64,000 nt of DNA from Nocardia sp. CDC159 (GTDB taxonomy: Bacteria > Actinomycetota > Actinomycetes > Mycobacteriales > Mycobacteriaceae). Within the stretch, counting starts at the first letter, position 1. Each line of letters starts with the position of its first letter. Below the pieces are notes generated by a model that saw only the letters and a program-made list of their open reading frames with translations, did no database searches and was not told the DNA's origin. The stretch lies in NCBI RefSeq assembly GCF_023740735.1, contig NZ_JAMRXH010000007.1:186001-250000 (forward strand). The letters run 5' to 3'. Below, piece after piece: positions 8,916 through 16,424 of this stretch. Made by a program: the position numbers and the translations under genes.

Positions 8916-8924
8916 GGCGCAGCA

Positions 8925-10058
8925 ATGGATTTCGAACTCACCGATGAACAGGGCATGCTGCGCGACACGGTTCGTGACCTGCTCGGTCGGGCCTACGATC
9001 CGGAGTCACGGCTGAAGGTGCTCGACACCGATCTCGGCTGGAGCCGGGAGGTTTGGGGTCAGCTGGCCGAATTGGGCGTGCTGGGACTGAGTTTCAGCGA
9101 GGAGGACGGCGGCTTGGGCGCCGGACCGGTCGAGACCATGGTGGTGCTCGAGGAGTTCGGCCGCCGCCTCGCGCCCGAGCCGCTGCTGGACGCGGTGCTG
9201 CTGCCCGGCGGTCTGGTCGCCCGGGTCGGCACGGCCGAACAGCGCCGTCGCGTGCTGCCGGAGCTGGTGAGCGGGGCCAGGCTGCTGGCCTTCGCGCACG
9301 AGGAGCCGGGTTCGCGCTGGCCCGCCACCGAGATCTCCACCACCGCCGCGGTCGATCCCGACGACGGCGGCTACCGGATCACCGGGACGAAGAACCCGGT
9401 GGCGCACGGGGATTGCGCGGACGAGCTGGTGGTCAGCGCGGCCATGCCCGGCGGTGCGATCGGGCTGTTCCTGGTCGCCGCCGACGCGCCCGGCGCGGTG
9501 CGCAAGCCGTATCGCACCTTCGACGGCCGCCGCGGCGCGCAGCTCGAATTCGCCGCCGCGCCCGCGGAACTGCTCGGTGACACCCGCAACGCCACCGAAT
9601 CGATCGCCTCGGGAATCGGCGCGGCCCAGGCCGCACTGTGCGCGGAGGCGGTCGGCGCGATGGCCGAGGCGCTGCGGCTGACCACCGACTATCTGAAGAC
9701 CCGCAAGCAGTTCGGGGTGACGCTGTCGAAGTTCCAGACGTTGTCGCAGCGCGCGGCGAATATGTACGTCTCGCTCGAGCTGGGCCGCAGCATGAGCTAC
9801 TACGCCACCGCCTCGCTGGCCGACGGCACGGTCGATCCGGTCGTGGTCTCCCGGGCCCGGCTGCAGGTCGGCCGGTCCGGACGGCATATCGCGCAGGAGG
9901 CCATCCAGATGCACGGCGGAATCGGCATCACCACCGAATATCCGGTGAGTCACTACGCCGCGCGCCTGACCGCCATCGAGCGCACCTACGGCGGGGATCT
10001 GGAGCATCTGCAGGTCCTCACCCGGCGAGTCGGACGTTACGACCTCGTCGAGCTGTAA
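8925..10058 (+). CDS. Acyl-CoA dehydrogenase (FadE family), partner subunit
   Basis: 377 residues, acyl-CoA dehydrogenase fold but more divergent than its neighbour. The N-terminal FELTDEQGMLRDTVRDLL and the C-terminal IQMHGGIGITTEYPVSHYAARLT are recognisable, while the middle domain lacks the usual TEPxAGSD sequence and reads HEEPGSRWPATEI. The gene starts 9 bases after the first acyl-CoA dehydrogenase, with GAGGCGCAGCA upstream of the ATG, so the two are co-expressed. Paired dehydrogenases of this type form heterotetramers in which one chain supplies most of the active site. The pairing inference is strong; the substrate is not known. Confidence 0.9.
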   Translation: MDFELTDEQGMLRDTVRDLLGRAYDPESRLKVLDTDLGWSREVWGQLAELGVLGLSFSEEDGGLGAGPVETMVVLEEFGRRLAPEPLLDAVLLPGGLVARVGTAEQRRRVLPELVSGARLLAFAHEEPGSRWPATEISTTAAVDPDDGGYRITGTKNPVAHGDCADELVVSAAMPGGAIGLFLVAADAPGAVRKPYRTFDGRRGAQLEFAAAPAELLGDTRNATESIASGIGAAQAALCAEAVGAMAEALRLTTDYLKTRKQFGVTLSKFQTLSQRAANMYVSLELGRSMSYYATASLADGTVDPVVVSRARLQVGRSGRHIAQEAIQMHGGIGITTEYPVSHYAARLTAIERTYGGDLEHLQVLTRRVGRYDLVEL

Positions 10059-10066
10059 ACGTCCTT

Positions 10067-10102
10067 GGCGATTCGGCCGTGTGCGAGCGCGGCCGAATCG
10101 CC
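10067..10102. terminator. Bidirectional terminator hairpin
   Basis: A perfect 13-bp stem, GGCGATTCGGCCG and its complement, encloses a 10-base loop. It lies between the convergent acyl-CoA dehydrogenase gene and the Pro/Thr-rich protein gene and is well placed to end transcription from both sides. There is no clear T-run, as is common for terminators in this group. Confidence 0.7.
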
Positions 10103-10106
10103 GGAT

Positions 10107-10784
10107 TCAGTTGCCGTCCTGCGGGGTTGACACCGGTTCGACCGTGACGGTCGGCTGGTCGGGCGCGGCCACCGGGACCGGCGCGTCCACCGAGGTGGGT
10201 TCCGGCGGCGCGGGCGCGGGCTCGGTGGTGACCTCCGGGACGGCAGTCAGCGTGGGTTCCTCGGCGGGAGCGGAGGAATGCGTGGTCGGGGCCGGGGGAG
10301 CGGTGGTGGTGGTGGTGACGGGGAGGCTCTTGGTGGTCGTGGGGGTCTCCGAATCCTCGTTCGGCTCCGAGCGCGGCGGTTCCGAGGTGGGCGCGGGGGA
10401 TTCGGTGGTGGCGGAGCCTTCGGCCCCGATCGGCGGGTTGTCGGTGGTCTCCGACGGCGGAGGCGTCGGCGAGGTGGTGGCCGAGCCGCTGGTCAACGTC
10501 CGCCGCGGGGGCTGGTTGACCGCTATCCGCCAGGTCGGCGAGGGCGGGATGCTGACGCCGGGTGTCGTGGTGCCCGAGTAGCTTGCCGACGGTGCGCTCT
10601 GCAGATCCGCGGCGAGCGGCGGTGGCGGCACGTAGACGTCCTGTCGGCCGAGGCCGCACGATCCGATCAGGACCAGGCCGACCGAGACGGCTCCGGCGGC
10701 GAGCGCCGGGCCCGCCACCTTGGCGGTCAGGCGACGTGGGGGTTCGTCGCCGCGATCCCCCGTGCTCGCCCTGCTGCCATCCAT
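10107..10784 (-). CDS. Membrane-anchored or lipoprotein, Pro/Thr/Glu-rich
   Basis: 225 residues. A hydrophobic segment (VAGPALAAGAVSVGLVLIGS) at about residues 21-42 ends in IGSC, which could act as a lipobox, so the protein is either a lipoprotein or single-pass anchored. Everything after it is low-complexity and rich in Pro, Thr, Ser and Glu, including runs of Thr, and looks like a disordered cell-wall-spanning region. The ATG at 10784 has GAGGAG about 10 bases upstream. No enzyme domain is visible. Confidence 0.7.
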   Translation of the reverse strand: MDGSRASTGDRGDEPPRRLTAKVAGPALAAGAVSVGLVLIGSCGLGRQDVYVPPPPLAADLQSAPSASYSGTTTPGVSIPPSPTWRIAVNQPPRRTLTSGSATTSPTPPPSETTDNPPIGAEGSATTESPAPTSEPPRSEPNEDSETPTTTKSLPVTTTTTAPPAPTTHSSAPAEEPTLTAVPEVTTEPAPAPPEPTSVDAPVPVAAPDQPTVTVEPVSTPQDGN

Positions 10785-11069
10785 GAGTGTGGTGCTCCTC
10801 AATTGTGTCGAGTCGGGCTCACCTTAATCGAGGCCCCGGGTTCGGGGCCAGGCAAGCCGGTCGGTCGGCAAGATACCCGGCGGCTATCTCAAACAGCGGT
10901 GATCCAGATATCGAAATGGTTAAATCAGCGTGTCGCGGGCACGTGTCGGGTGAAGATTCGGCAACGGAGACGTACCGTGTGAGCAAAGTTACACGTGAGA
11001 CGCCTGAAAAGCCTTGAGGGACAGCGCGAATGTCGCAAACCCGGCGGGTGTGGCGTCTATCGAGGAGTG

Positions 11070-11324
11070 ATGATGGGAGCATATTCGACATCCCCGCTGC
11101 GTGCGGTGTCGGAGAACGATTCGGGTGCAACCGAATCCGGCCGCACCGGGTGGGCGATCGTCTCCCGCGTCGCGGCCTGGCTGATCTTTCTCGGCGGAGT
11201 GGTCGGCGCGGTGCTCGGCATCGCGGGCCTGCGCGTGGAGATCACCGTCGCCGGACTGATCCTGGCCTGCACCGCGGGGCTGGTGTTGCTCAAGTTGCGC
11301 GCCGATGGCCACGGCTCGGCCTGA
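11070..11324 (+). CDS. Small two-helix membrane protein
   Basis: About 84 residues with two predicted membrane helices: WAIVSRVAAWLIFLGGVVGA and the segment after VEITVAGL ending VLLKL. A soluble N-terminus of about 30 residues, rich in Ser/Gly/Thr, precedes them. GAGGAG at 11062 fits starts at ATG 11070 or ATG 11073. The short loop LRVE between the helices suggests a hairpin. No known family was recognised; it is transcribed alone. Confidence 0.6.
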   Translation: MMGAYSTSPLRAVSENDSGATESGRTGWAIVSRVAAWLIFLGGVVGAVLGIAGLRVEITVAGLILACTAGLVLLKLRADGHGSA

Positions 11325-11383
11325 TGCCGACCACTTCGTAAACCCATGGGCGAGTGGAGTATTCGCGCCTACCGTGAACCGGT

Positions 11384-12199
11384 ATGAGGATCGAGCTGAC
11401 CGATGACCCGGTCGAGTTCCGCCGCCGCGCCGGGGAGTTCCTGTCGCGGGATCCGCTGCGGAACACGGTCGTGGCCACCGCGGTGGAGAACTTCTCCAAT
11501 GGGCTGAGCGACGGGCGAGCGCATTTCGCGGCCGTAGCCGCCGACGGTGCGGTGGTGGGGGTCGGCATGCAGACCGGCGGTCACAGTGTCTATTTGGGCG
11601 ATGTGCCCGATTCGAGTGTGTCCGCGCTGGTCACCGCCTTCGCCGAGCGGGCGCCCGGCACGCCCGGGGTGGAGGCGGCTCCGGGTATCGCCCTCGTCTT
11701 CGCCGAGCGGTGGTCCGCCCTGCGCGGCAGCAAGTTTCGGATGGACTTCGCCAGCCGCCTGTATCGACTCGGCGTGCTGCGGCCGCCCGAGGTTTCCGGA
11801 ACCGCCCGCCGCGCGGTCGACGCCGACCTCGACGTCTGTGAGCGGTGGCTGCGGGATATGCAGCGCGAGACCGGGGTCGGGCTGGACCGGGCGGCGATCC
11901 GGGTGCGCATCGCCCTGGGCCGGTTGTGGTTGTGGGAGGACGGTGGCCGTCCGGTCGCGCTGGCCGCGCATCAGGCCCGCGCCTACGGGTGGAGCCGGAT
12001 CGGCCCGGTCTACACCCCGCCGGAGGCCCGCCGCAACGGCTATGCCGCGGCCCTCACCGCGCATGTGTCGCAATGGTTGCGCGACAAGGGTTCCCGGGTG
12101 TGCCTGTTCACCGATCTGGCCAATCCGACCTCGAACAAGATCTATCAGGAGATCGGCTACGAGCCGGTGCACAACTTCGTGCACTATCTGTTCGAGTAG
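11384..12199 (+). CDS. GNAT family N-acetyltransferase
   Basis: 271 residues. The C-terminal half carries the acetyl-CoA binding motif A of GNAT enzymes (VYTPPEARRNGYAAALTAHV) and motif B (LFTDLANPTSNKIYQEIGYEPV). The N-terminal half (ELTDDPVEFRRRAGEFL) is the conserved leading region of a two-domain actinobacterial GNAT group. It would transfer acetyl from acetyl-CoA to an amine; the acceptor is unknown. Its 3' end slightly overlaps a possible small minus-strand frame. Confidence 0.88.
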   Translation: MRIELTDDPVEFRRRAGEFLSRDPLRNTVVATAVENFSNGLSDGRAHFAAVAADGAVVGVGMQTGGHSVYLGDVPDSSVSALVTAFAERAPGTPGVEAAPGIALVFAERWSALRGSKFRMDFASRLYRLGVLRPPEVSGTARRAVDADLDVCERWLRDMQRETGVGLDRAAIRVRIALGRLWLWEDGGRPVALAAHQARAYGWSRIGPVYTPPEARRNGYAAALTAHVSQWLRDKGSRVCLFTDLANPTSNKIYQEIGYEPVHNFVHYLFE

Positions 12200-12333
12200 G
12201 CGCGCGCCGGATCGATCGGAGTTGTTCTGCGCGGCCGCCAGCCACCCGCCTCGTCGCGACGCACCAGCACGTCCAGGGCGATCTCGGAGAAGTCCGCGGG
12301 AGTGAGCACCCGCCCACGGATCCGGGTGAGCAT
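12184..12333 (-). CDS. Possible small protein downstream of the monooxygenase gene
   Basis: A 49-codon frame from ATG 12333 (or GTG 12345) in the gap between the GNAT and monooxygenase genes. It reads MLTRIRGRVLTPADFSEIAL and continues with mixed charged and hydrophobic residues and a G/C-rich third codon position. It would be co-transcribed with the monooxygenase gene, 32 bases upstream. It overlaps the last 16 bases of the GNAT gene on the opposite strand. There is no recognised family and no strong ribosome-binding site, so this may be a gene remnant or chance. Confidence 0.2.
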   Translation of the reverse strand: MLTRIRGRVLTPADFSEIALDVLVRRDEAGGWRPRRTTPIDPARAYSNR

Positions 12334-12364
12334 TCGAGGTCGCACCCGAACCTGGATGCCGAAC

Positions 12365-13927
12365 TCAACTCGAGGTCGATATCTCCGCGGGTGTGGTCGG
12401 TCGCACGATCCGGTTCAGCGCCCGGCGTAGCGCGCGGCCCGGGTCGGTGGGGCGGGTCGGTGCCCGCCAGGCCACGATGTGATCCGGGCGTACGAGCAGC
12501 GCGCCGGTGCGGTCCAATCCCACAGTGGCGCAGAAGGATTCATCCAGTGCGTGAAGCACGAGCGGCAGCCCGATCGGTTGCCGCCACGGTTCGCCGTCCG
12601 GGCCGGTCAGCAGGGTGAACTCGGTGCCGACGAGGTCCAGGGTGGAGCGCCCGTCGGGCAGGAAGCGGTGCGGCAACCGGGTGCCGGGCTGTCCGGTCAG
12701 GTCGAGTCGGTCGAGGGTGTGGGTGCTGCCGTCGGGCACGAAAGCGCCTGCCGGATAACGGGTCCCGAGGATCAGCGCGATCGGGTCGGCGAGCGGGGTG
12801 CCGTCGGTGGACTCGGCCGACATCCGGCGCAGATCGGGGACGCGGATGCTGGACTGGTCGGCGACCAGCCATCCGATCGGGCGGCGTTCGTCGTGGTAGC
12901 TGTCCAGCAGCGCCGGGTCGGCCGCGCCGCGCAGCACCAGGGCCAGCTTCCAGGCCAGGTTGTGTGCGTCCGCGATACCGGTGTTGGCGCCCGCGGCGGC
13001 GTACGGCGGCATGACATGGGCGGCGTCCCCGGCGAGGAAGACCCGACCGACCCGATACCGATCGGCCACGAACATGCCGGGCTCCCAATGCAATACGCTG
13101 AGCACCTCGAGTTCGATGCCGGGCGCCCCGATGGCCTCCCGCAGCAGGTGCGGCCATTCGCCCGCCGGAGCGTCGACGTGGCGGATGCTGGTGAAGATCC
13201 ACCGGTAGCGGCCGTCCACCGATACGAAAGCGCCCGGGACGCGATCGTTGTCGATCTGGCAGAGGTTGAACTCCCGGCCGCGCACCAGCCCCGCGAGATC
13301 GGCGCGGAAGTACACATTGACCGCCCGGCCGAGCGCGCCGCGCCCGCTGCGGGCGATGCCGAGCCGGTGCCGGATGGGGCTCGCGGCCCCGTCCGCGGCG
13401 ATCAGATAGTCGGCCCGCATGCGGTCGGCCGTACCGTCGCCCGCGCGCAGTGTCGCGGTGATTCCCGTTGCGTCCTCGGTGAATTCGGTACAGGCGACAC
13501 CGAATCGAATGTCGGCTCCCCGGTCCTCGGCCATCCGGCGCAGCACCGGCTCGAGCGTGTCCTGCGGGCACAGCGGGGACGTGGCCGCGGTGATGGTGTC
13601 CCAGTCCGGCATCCCGCCGGGCAGCGTGAACGGTAGCCGCTCGGCCCGCGCCAGCGTGGGGCCCGCCGCCATCGCCTGGTAGTCCGCCAGATCGGCGGCC
13701 GCGGCGAGCACCTCGTCGGCGATGCCGAGCTGCCCGAACAGCTCCATGGTGCGCAGGTCGATGCGCCGGGCCTTCGGCTGCGGTGAGGTGTTCCCGCGAC
13801 GTTCCACCAGCGTGACCGGCACGTCGTGGTGGCGCAGGAACAGGGCGGCGGACAGGCCGACCAGGCCGCCGCCGACGATCAGGACGCGCTGTTCGTGTAC
13901 GTTGTACATCATGTGTACGTTGTACAT
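12365..13927 (-). CDS. FAD-dependent aromatic monooxygenase (PHBH-fold)
   Basis: Up to 520 residues. It has the three flavin-hydroxylase fingerprints: GxGxxG in RVLIVGGGLVGLSAAL, the DG motif in YLIAADGAASPIRHRL, and the GD motif in GRVFLAGDAAHVMPPYAAAG. The length and the C-terminal thioredoxin-like region resemble polyketide hydroxylases (PgaE/RdmE) and rifampicin monooxygenase. It hydroxylates an aromatic substrate using NAD(P)H and O2. Starts at 13927 or 13909 are both possible; neither has a ribosome-binding site, which suggests a leaderless transcript. The first codons are themselves a duplicated operator, giving MYNVHM-MYNVH. A divergent TetR gene is the likely regulator. A role in drug or aromatic detoxification is inferred. 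Confidence 0.88.
   Translation of the reverse strand: MYNVHMMYNVHEQRVLIVGGGLVGLSAALFLRHHDVPVTLVERRGNTSPQPKARRIDLRTMELFGQLGIADEVLAAAADLADYQAMAAGPTLARAERLPFTLPGGMPDWDTITAATSPLCPQDTLEPVLRRMAEDRGADIRFGVACTEFTEDATGITATLRAGDGTADRMRADYLIAADGAASPIRHRLGIARSGRGALGRAVNVYFRADLAGLVRGREFNLCQIDNDRVPGAFVSVDGRYRWIFTSIRHVDAPAGEWPHLLREAIGAPGIELEVLSVLHWEPGMFVADRYRVGRVFLAGDAAHVMPPYAAAGANTGIADAHNLAWKLALVLRGAADPALLDSYHDERRPIGWLVADQSSIRVPDLRRMSAESTDGTPLADPIALILGTRYPAGAFVPDGSTHTLDRLDLTGQPGTRLPHRFLPDGRSTLDLVGTEFTLLTGPDGEPWRQPIGLPLVLHALDESFCATVGLDRTGALLVRPDHIVAWRAPTRPTDPGRALRRALNRIVRPTTPAEISTSS
13896..13926. promoter_or_regulatory. Doubled TetR operator in the divergent promoter
   Basis: Two identical copies of TGTACGTTGTACA (13896-13908 and 13914-13926), each with arms TGTAC and GTACA around a 3-base spacer. 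Their starts are 18 bases apart, so they lie on about the same face of the helix. They lie 31-61 bases upstream of the tetR ATG and overlap the first codons of the monooxygenase gene. This arrangement would let the TetR protein repress both genes. Confidence 0.75.
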
Positions 13928-13956
13928 CGATGATTGAATGCCGGCAAGGAGGTGTC

Positions 13957-14709
13957 ATGACGGACGAGGCGCCCGGACCGCTGGTCTGGTCTCTGCCCGA
14001 ACCGCCCGGTCGGCCCACCACGAGCCTGAGTCGGGCCGAAATCCTGCGCGCCGCAGTGACGATCGCCGATGCGGAGGGTGCGCGAGCACTGACCATGCGG
14101 CGGGTCGCCACGGCCGTCGGCGCGTCGACGCCGATGTCGCTGTATCGCTATGTCGGCAGTAAGGACGGACTGGTCGATCTGATGATCGATGCGGTGTACG
14201 GGGAGATTCCGCTGTCCGCGGCGGACGCGGCCGATTGGCGGACCGGTCTCGAGCGCCTGGCGCTGGACACCTGGGCGGTGCTCCAGCGCCACCTCTGGTT
14301 CGGCGAGCTGGTGCACACCCGCCCCCCGCTGGGCCCGAACGCCCTGCGCTACTTCGACTTCCGCTTCGCCCTGCTGGAACCGCTCGGCCTGTCCGCCGAC
14401 GAGCTGACCCTGCTCACCGGCGCGGTGGACGGCCACCTCTTCGGCGCGGCCCTGCAGGCGGCCGAGGAACAGGCCATGCGCACCCGATCCGGCCTACACA
14501 GCGAGGACGATCTGCAATCCGCCGTCCGCCCATACCTCGAACCGATCCTTGCCGATGACCGCTATCCGGCCTTCGCCCGCTGGTTCCGCGCCCAGACGGG
14601 TGCGGGCCCGGACGATCCGATCGCCTGGACCCTCGCCTGCCTGCTGGACGGAATGACCGAGCGCCTGGGACTGCCGACGTCGGCGAATACGCGGGTCGCC
14701 GAGCGCTAA
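13957..14709 (+). CDS. TetR-family transcriptional regulator
   Basis: 250 residues. An N-terminal helix-turn-helix DNA-binding domain (LSRAEILRAAVTIADAEGAR, followed by TMRRVATAVGASTPMSLYRYVGSKDGL) is followed by a ligand-binding domain of the TetR class C-terminal type. The ATG at 13957 has an excellent AAGGAGGTG ribosome-binding site, so the upstream in-frame ATG at 13930 is rejected. It is divergent from the flavin monooxygenase gene, with two palindromic operators between them, so it is probably the local repressor, released by an aromatic ligand. Its stop overlaps the convergent PRTase-like gene by 4 bases. Confidence 0.92.
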   Translation: MTDEAPGPLVWSLPEPPGRPTTSLSRAEILRAAVTIADAEGARALTMRRVATAVGASTPMSLYRYVGSKDGLVDLMIDAVYGEIPLSAADAADWRTGLERLALDTWAVLQRHLWFGELVHTRPPLGPNALRYFDFRFALLEPLGLSADELTLLTGAVDGHLFGAALQAAEEQAMRTRSGLHSEDDLQSAVRPYLEPILADDRYPAFARWFRAQTGAGPDDPIAWTLACLLDGMTERLGLPTSANTRVAER

Positions 14710-15368
14710 CCGGCGCGGCGCGGCGCCGAGGTGGTCGGGCTGTCCGGATGGCGCAGCAGGTCGTGGATGTGGTCGTCGTCGATCGGGGTGAAATCCTGAT
14801 AGTGCTCGGCGATATCGTCGAGATGGTCGCAGGTGTGCAGGCAGACGATCTTGTCGGCGTCCCCGGCGAGGGCGGTCACGGTGGGCGTGCAGGCGACGGG
14901 GGTGGCGTAGACGACGCGAATGGCGCCGTAGGCGTAGGCGGCGCGGCAGGCGGCCCGCGCCCGCGCGGCGTCGGCCAGGCATTCGTCCACGAGCACGACC
15001 GTATGCCCGGCCAGCCCGCAGTGTGGGCGCCCGCCGCGAAACCGTTCGCTCCTGCGGCGCAGGGTGTCTCGTTCCCGGCGCTCGATGCGGGTCAGCTCGG
15101 CCGTGCCAGTGGGCAGGGCCCGCAGCCGATCCGGATCCACCACCCGCACGCCGTGCTCGGCGATCGCCCCGAACGCGGGGCGCGACTGGGCGGGGCGCAG
15201 CTCGTGCACGACCATCACGTCCAGTAGCACCCGCAACCGCGCCGCGATCTCCGCGGCCACGGCGACACCGCCACCGGCCAGGCCGACGACCACGACGTCG
15301 GGGCCGCGGAAGGCCATCAGGCGACCGGTCAGGCGACGCCCGGCGTCGCGGCGATCGAGGAAGAGCAT
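14706..15368 (-). CDS. Degenerate phosphoribosyltransferase-like protein
   Basis: 220 residues aligning in layout with the PRTase at 2041-2691: GLAGGGVAVAAEIAAR matches GLPRGGVPVAAAV, AFGAIAEHGVRVVD matches AMGAIGEGGIRVLN, and the Arg/Glu-rich helix follows. The PRPP loop, however, is changed from VIVDDGMATGATV to VVLVDECLADAARARA, losing the adjacent acidic pair and the Gly/Thr turn that hold PRPP. It is therefore unlikely to be a normal PRTase. AGGAGGTGTC precedes the ATG. It lies 31 bases downstream of the small acidic protein gene, probably in one transcript. Confidence 0.8.
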   Translation of the reverse strand: MLFLDRRDAGRRLTGRLMAFRGPDVVVVGLAGGGVAVAAEIAARLRVLLDVMVVHELRPAQSRPAFGAIAEHGVRVVDPDRLRALPTGTAELTRIERRERDTLRRRSERFRGGRPHCGLAGHTVVLVDECLADAARARAACRAAYAYGAIRVVYATPVACTPTVTALAGDADKIVCLHTCDHLDDIAEHYQDFTPIDDDHIHDLLRHPDSPTTSAPRRAG

Positions 15369-15399
15369 GACACCTCCTGAGAAATCGTGAAAACGAAAC

Positions 15400-15738
15400 T
15401 CACCTGCGCCGTTTGCGTCTCATCGGGGGCGGGGGTTCGGGAGGTTCCGGCTCGCGCTCGAGCACCAGTACGGCCAGGCCGGCGTCGCGGATCAGCATGT
15501 CCAGATCATCGAGCAGACCGGTCACCGCGTCACTGGCCGCGCGGATTTCTCGTTCGGAGCTGTCATGCTGCTCGAAAACTGCACGGAGCGTATGCAATTG
15601 CAGACCGACATCGAACAAATGCCGCACCAAGCGGTCGCTCAGGGTGGTGAACTCGGTGCGATTGTCCGGTGAGACGTCATGGAAAAAACCCTGGGGCACA
15701 GGTAATTCCGTGCCTTCATCGTCGTTCGCAGGTTCCAC
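15400..15738 (-). CDS. Small conserved protein with acidic N-terminus and basic tail
   Basis: 112 residues from GTG 15738, chosen because GGAGGAA lies 4 bases upstream; the frame extends further but without a ribosome-binding site. An acidic start (EPANDDEGTEL) leads into two long amphipathic helices (TEFTTLSDRLVRHLFDVGLQ and the DAVTGLLDDLDMLIRDAG stretch), then a Pro-rich PPEPPPP and a strongly basic RRKRRR end. This looks like a helical-hairpin protein with a nucleic-acid or lipid-binding tail. No family was recognised. The context is the PRTase-like gene downstream and the divergent PNPOx-like gene. Confidence 0.65.
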   Translation of the reverse strand: MEPANDDEGTELPVPQGFFHDVSPDNRTEFTTLSDRLVRHLFDVGLQLHTLRAVFEQHDSSEREIRAASDAVTGLLDDLDMLIRDAGLAVLVLEREPEPPEPPPPMRRKRRR

Positions 15739-15998
15739 ATTTCCTCCACAGGCGCGAACCTTCAATGGTCGCGAGCCGCACTTCGGGACTCGGAAAGACG
15801 ACGTTGGCAATTCTACGTCGCTGCTGGTGTGGCGGGTTGTGAAACGGAGATGATCTACCCGAGCACAGGGGTTCGGATGTGTGAAATGCTTTGGCCAGAG
15901 CGGAATTACGCCATTGGTGCGGGCCGATGGCTCGATTCGAGGGTCCTCGGATCGGCGCATCCGGCCCCAATCGGCACGCCGGGACGGATAATCGGAAG

Positions 15999-16424
15999 AT
16001 GGCGGTCCGGGGCGAGCGGGAGCTGCGCGAATTGACCAATGGCGACGCGCTCGAACTGCTCGGTACCGTCCGTTTCGGCCGGGTGGTGTTCGCCCGGCAC
16101 GCGCTCCCCACCATTCGCCCGGTCAACCACATGATCGAGGACGATCAGGTGATCATCTACGCCAATCTGAGCATCGTCCCGCTGCATTCGGATCGGCAGG
16201 TGGTCTCCTACGAGGCCGACACCATCGATCACCACACCCAGCTCGGCTGGTGCGTGATCCTCACCGGAACCGCCGAGGCCGTACGCGATCCCGACGAGGT
16301 CGCCCGGTACGAGCGGCTGATCGACCCCTGGCTGCCCGGCGTCCGGCGGCGCGTCGTGCGGATCCGCCCGGATATCGTCACCGGCATCGAGCTGGTCGAG
16401 AAGGTCGAGGTCGATCAGGCCTGA
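15999..16424 (+). CDS. Pyridoxamine 5'-phosphate oxidase-like flavin-binding protein
   Basis: 141 residues with the split beta-barrel pattern of PNPOx-like proteins: LLGTVRFGRVVFARHALPTI, then PVNHMIEDDQVIIYANL, and GWCVILTGTAEAVRDPDE. Such proteins bind FMN, F420 or heme; many act in stress or dormancy responses (for example M. tuberculosis Rv3129). The ATG at 15999 was chosen because homology starts just after it. It is divergent from the small acidic protein and PRTase-like genes across a 260-base gap. Its 3' end overlaps the HMG-CoA-lyase-like gene by 10 bases. Confidence 0.85.
   Translation: MAVRGERELRELTNGDALELLGTVRFGRVVFARHALPTIRPVNHMIEDDQVIIYANLSIVPLHSDRQVVSYEADTIDHHTQLGWCVILTGTAEAVRDPDEVARYERLIDPWLPGVRRRVVRIRPDIVTGIELVEKVEVDQA

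Noticed and set aside
10911..11017. A 34-codon plus-strand frame before the small membrane protein gene
   Set aside because: There is no ribosome-binding site, it is polar and Thr/Glu-rich without a pattern, and it lies in the promoter region. Not supported.
15782..15801. A full DosR box
   Set aside because: Only the left half matches; the right half has almost no agreement. It is kept only as a weak hint in a finding.
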